Source of the DNA: Rhodobacterales bacterium
GTDB taxonomy: Bacteria; Pseudomonadota; Alphaproteobacteria; Rhodobacterales; Rhodobacteraceae
DNA length: 64,000 nt
NCBI GenBank assembly: GCA_002748285.1
Contig: PDSA01000018.1
Span: 30,383 to 94,382, forward strand
Direction of reading: 5' to 3'
Shown in pieces: positions 63,823 to 64,000 of this stretch. Below the pieces are notes generated by a model. That model worked only from the letters and a program-made list of their open reading frames with translations. It had not been told where the DNA came from and ran no database searches. The translations under genes were made by a program, and so were the position numbers. How positions within the stretch are numbered: the stretch's first letter is position 1; every line of letters starts with the position of its first letter.

Positions 63823-64000
63823 CTAGATTGAGACTTCGGTCCAGAAGCCGCCGCTCATGCGCAGATTGTCGGGATGATCGCGGAACATCTCCGCCAGACG
63901 GCGGGTGAAATCGTCAAACCACACCGCAATAAAATCATCCAGCGTGTCCGTCGGTGCCGGCGACACCAGCTCGATCAGATCAACCCTGATCCGGCCATCC
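63823..64000 (-). CDS. C-terminal fragment of a hypothetical protein (5' end outside window)
   Basis: Minus-strand frame open to the window edge, giving about 59 residues: VDLIELVSPAPTDTLDDFIA, then a Phe/Trp-rich AVWFDDFTRRLAEMFRDHPD and the ending GGFWTEVSI. No domain recognised. The coding is convincing because of the long uninterrupted frame with normal codon use, but no identity can be given. Confidence 0.6.
   Translation of the reverse strand, partial: DGRIRVDLIELVSPAPTDTLDDFIAVWFDDFTRRLAEMFRDHPDNLRMSGGFWTEVSI

Overview
The window looks like a stretch of an alphaproteobacterial chromosome from the family Rhodobacteraceae, most likely the Roseobacter group. The evidence is the GC-rich coding bias together with family-typical content: a SAM-II riboswitch before metZ, FolE2, DUF2948 beside murA and hisD, two Hint-domain proteins, a Core-2/I-branching glycosyltransferase with a long C-terminal extension, and the order sucC-sucD-DUF805-sucA-sucB-lpd. 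I see no transposase, integrase, phage gene, CRISPR array or replication origin. This is mostly core chromosome with a few accessory patches. All family names come from reading translated sequence; no search was run.

Layout. 0-6.3 kb: end of nadE, aspC with a small conserved gene, an XRE regulator overlapping sdhE, ftsY, an EamA transporter and yciB. 6.3-8.8 kb (minus): promoter, SAM-II riboswitch, intrinsic terminator, then metZ and folE2. 8.8-11.4 kb: tandem Hint-domain paralogues. 11.9-19.3 kb: trkH, a membrane methyltransferase-like gene, an exported degenerate trypsin-like protein, and a murA-DUF2948-hisD operon. 19.3-27.9 kb: tRNA-Thr, a polysaccharide-export permease, cysQ, galU, two paralogous GT2 enzymes, a GT14-like enzyme and a two-domain sulfotransferase, together readable as a locus for a sulfated surface glycan. 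28-32 kb: a frameshifted NYN ribonuclease gene, two lipoproteins, a fetAB-like ABC pair and a ferredoxin. 32-39 kb: an Rrf2 regulator divergent from cydDC-cydABX, with FNR-type boxes before cydD and cydA. 39-42 kb: poorly known genes, one in an AT-rich patch. 42-50.2 kb: the suc-lpd operon. 50-64 kb: nnrS, pyrF, clpB, dnaE, uppP, tRNA-Leu and several unknown exported proteins.

The most unusual observation is that three conserved proteins appear to lack an internal block while staying in frame. MetZ lacks about 46 residues between the N-terminal region and the PLP fold. The FetA-like ATPase lacks about 20 residues containing Walker A. SucD lacks about 35-39 residues just before its catalytic histidine motif. 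A fourth gene, the NYN ribonuclease, has a one-base frame break. These are either real lesions in a decaying genome or assembly errors, and they should be settled from reads before the metabolism is interpreted. The other points of interest are the duplicated Hint genes with a conserved C-terminal module and divergent N-terminal module, the sulfated-glycan locus, the pseudo-protease with SPOR-like and peptidoglycan-binding segments, and two intergenic inverted repeats.
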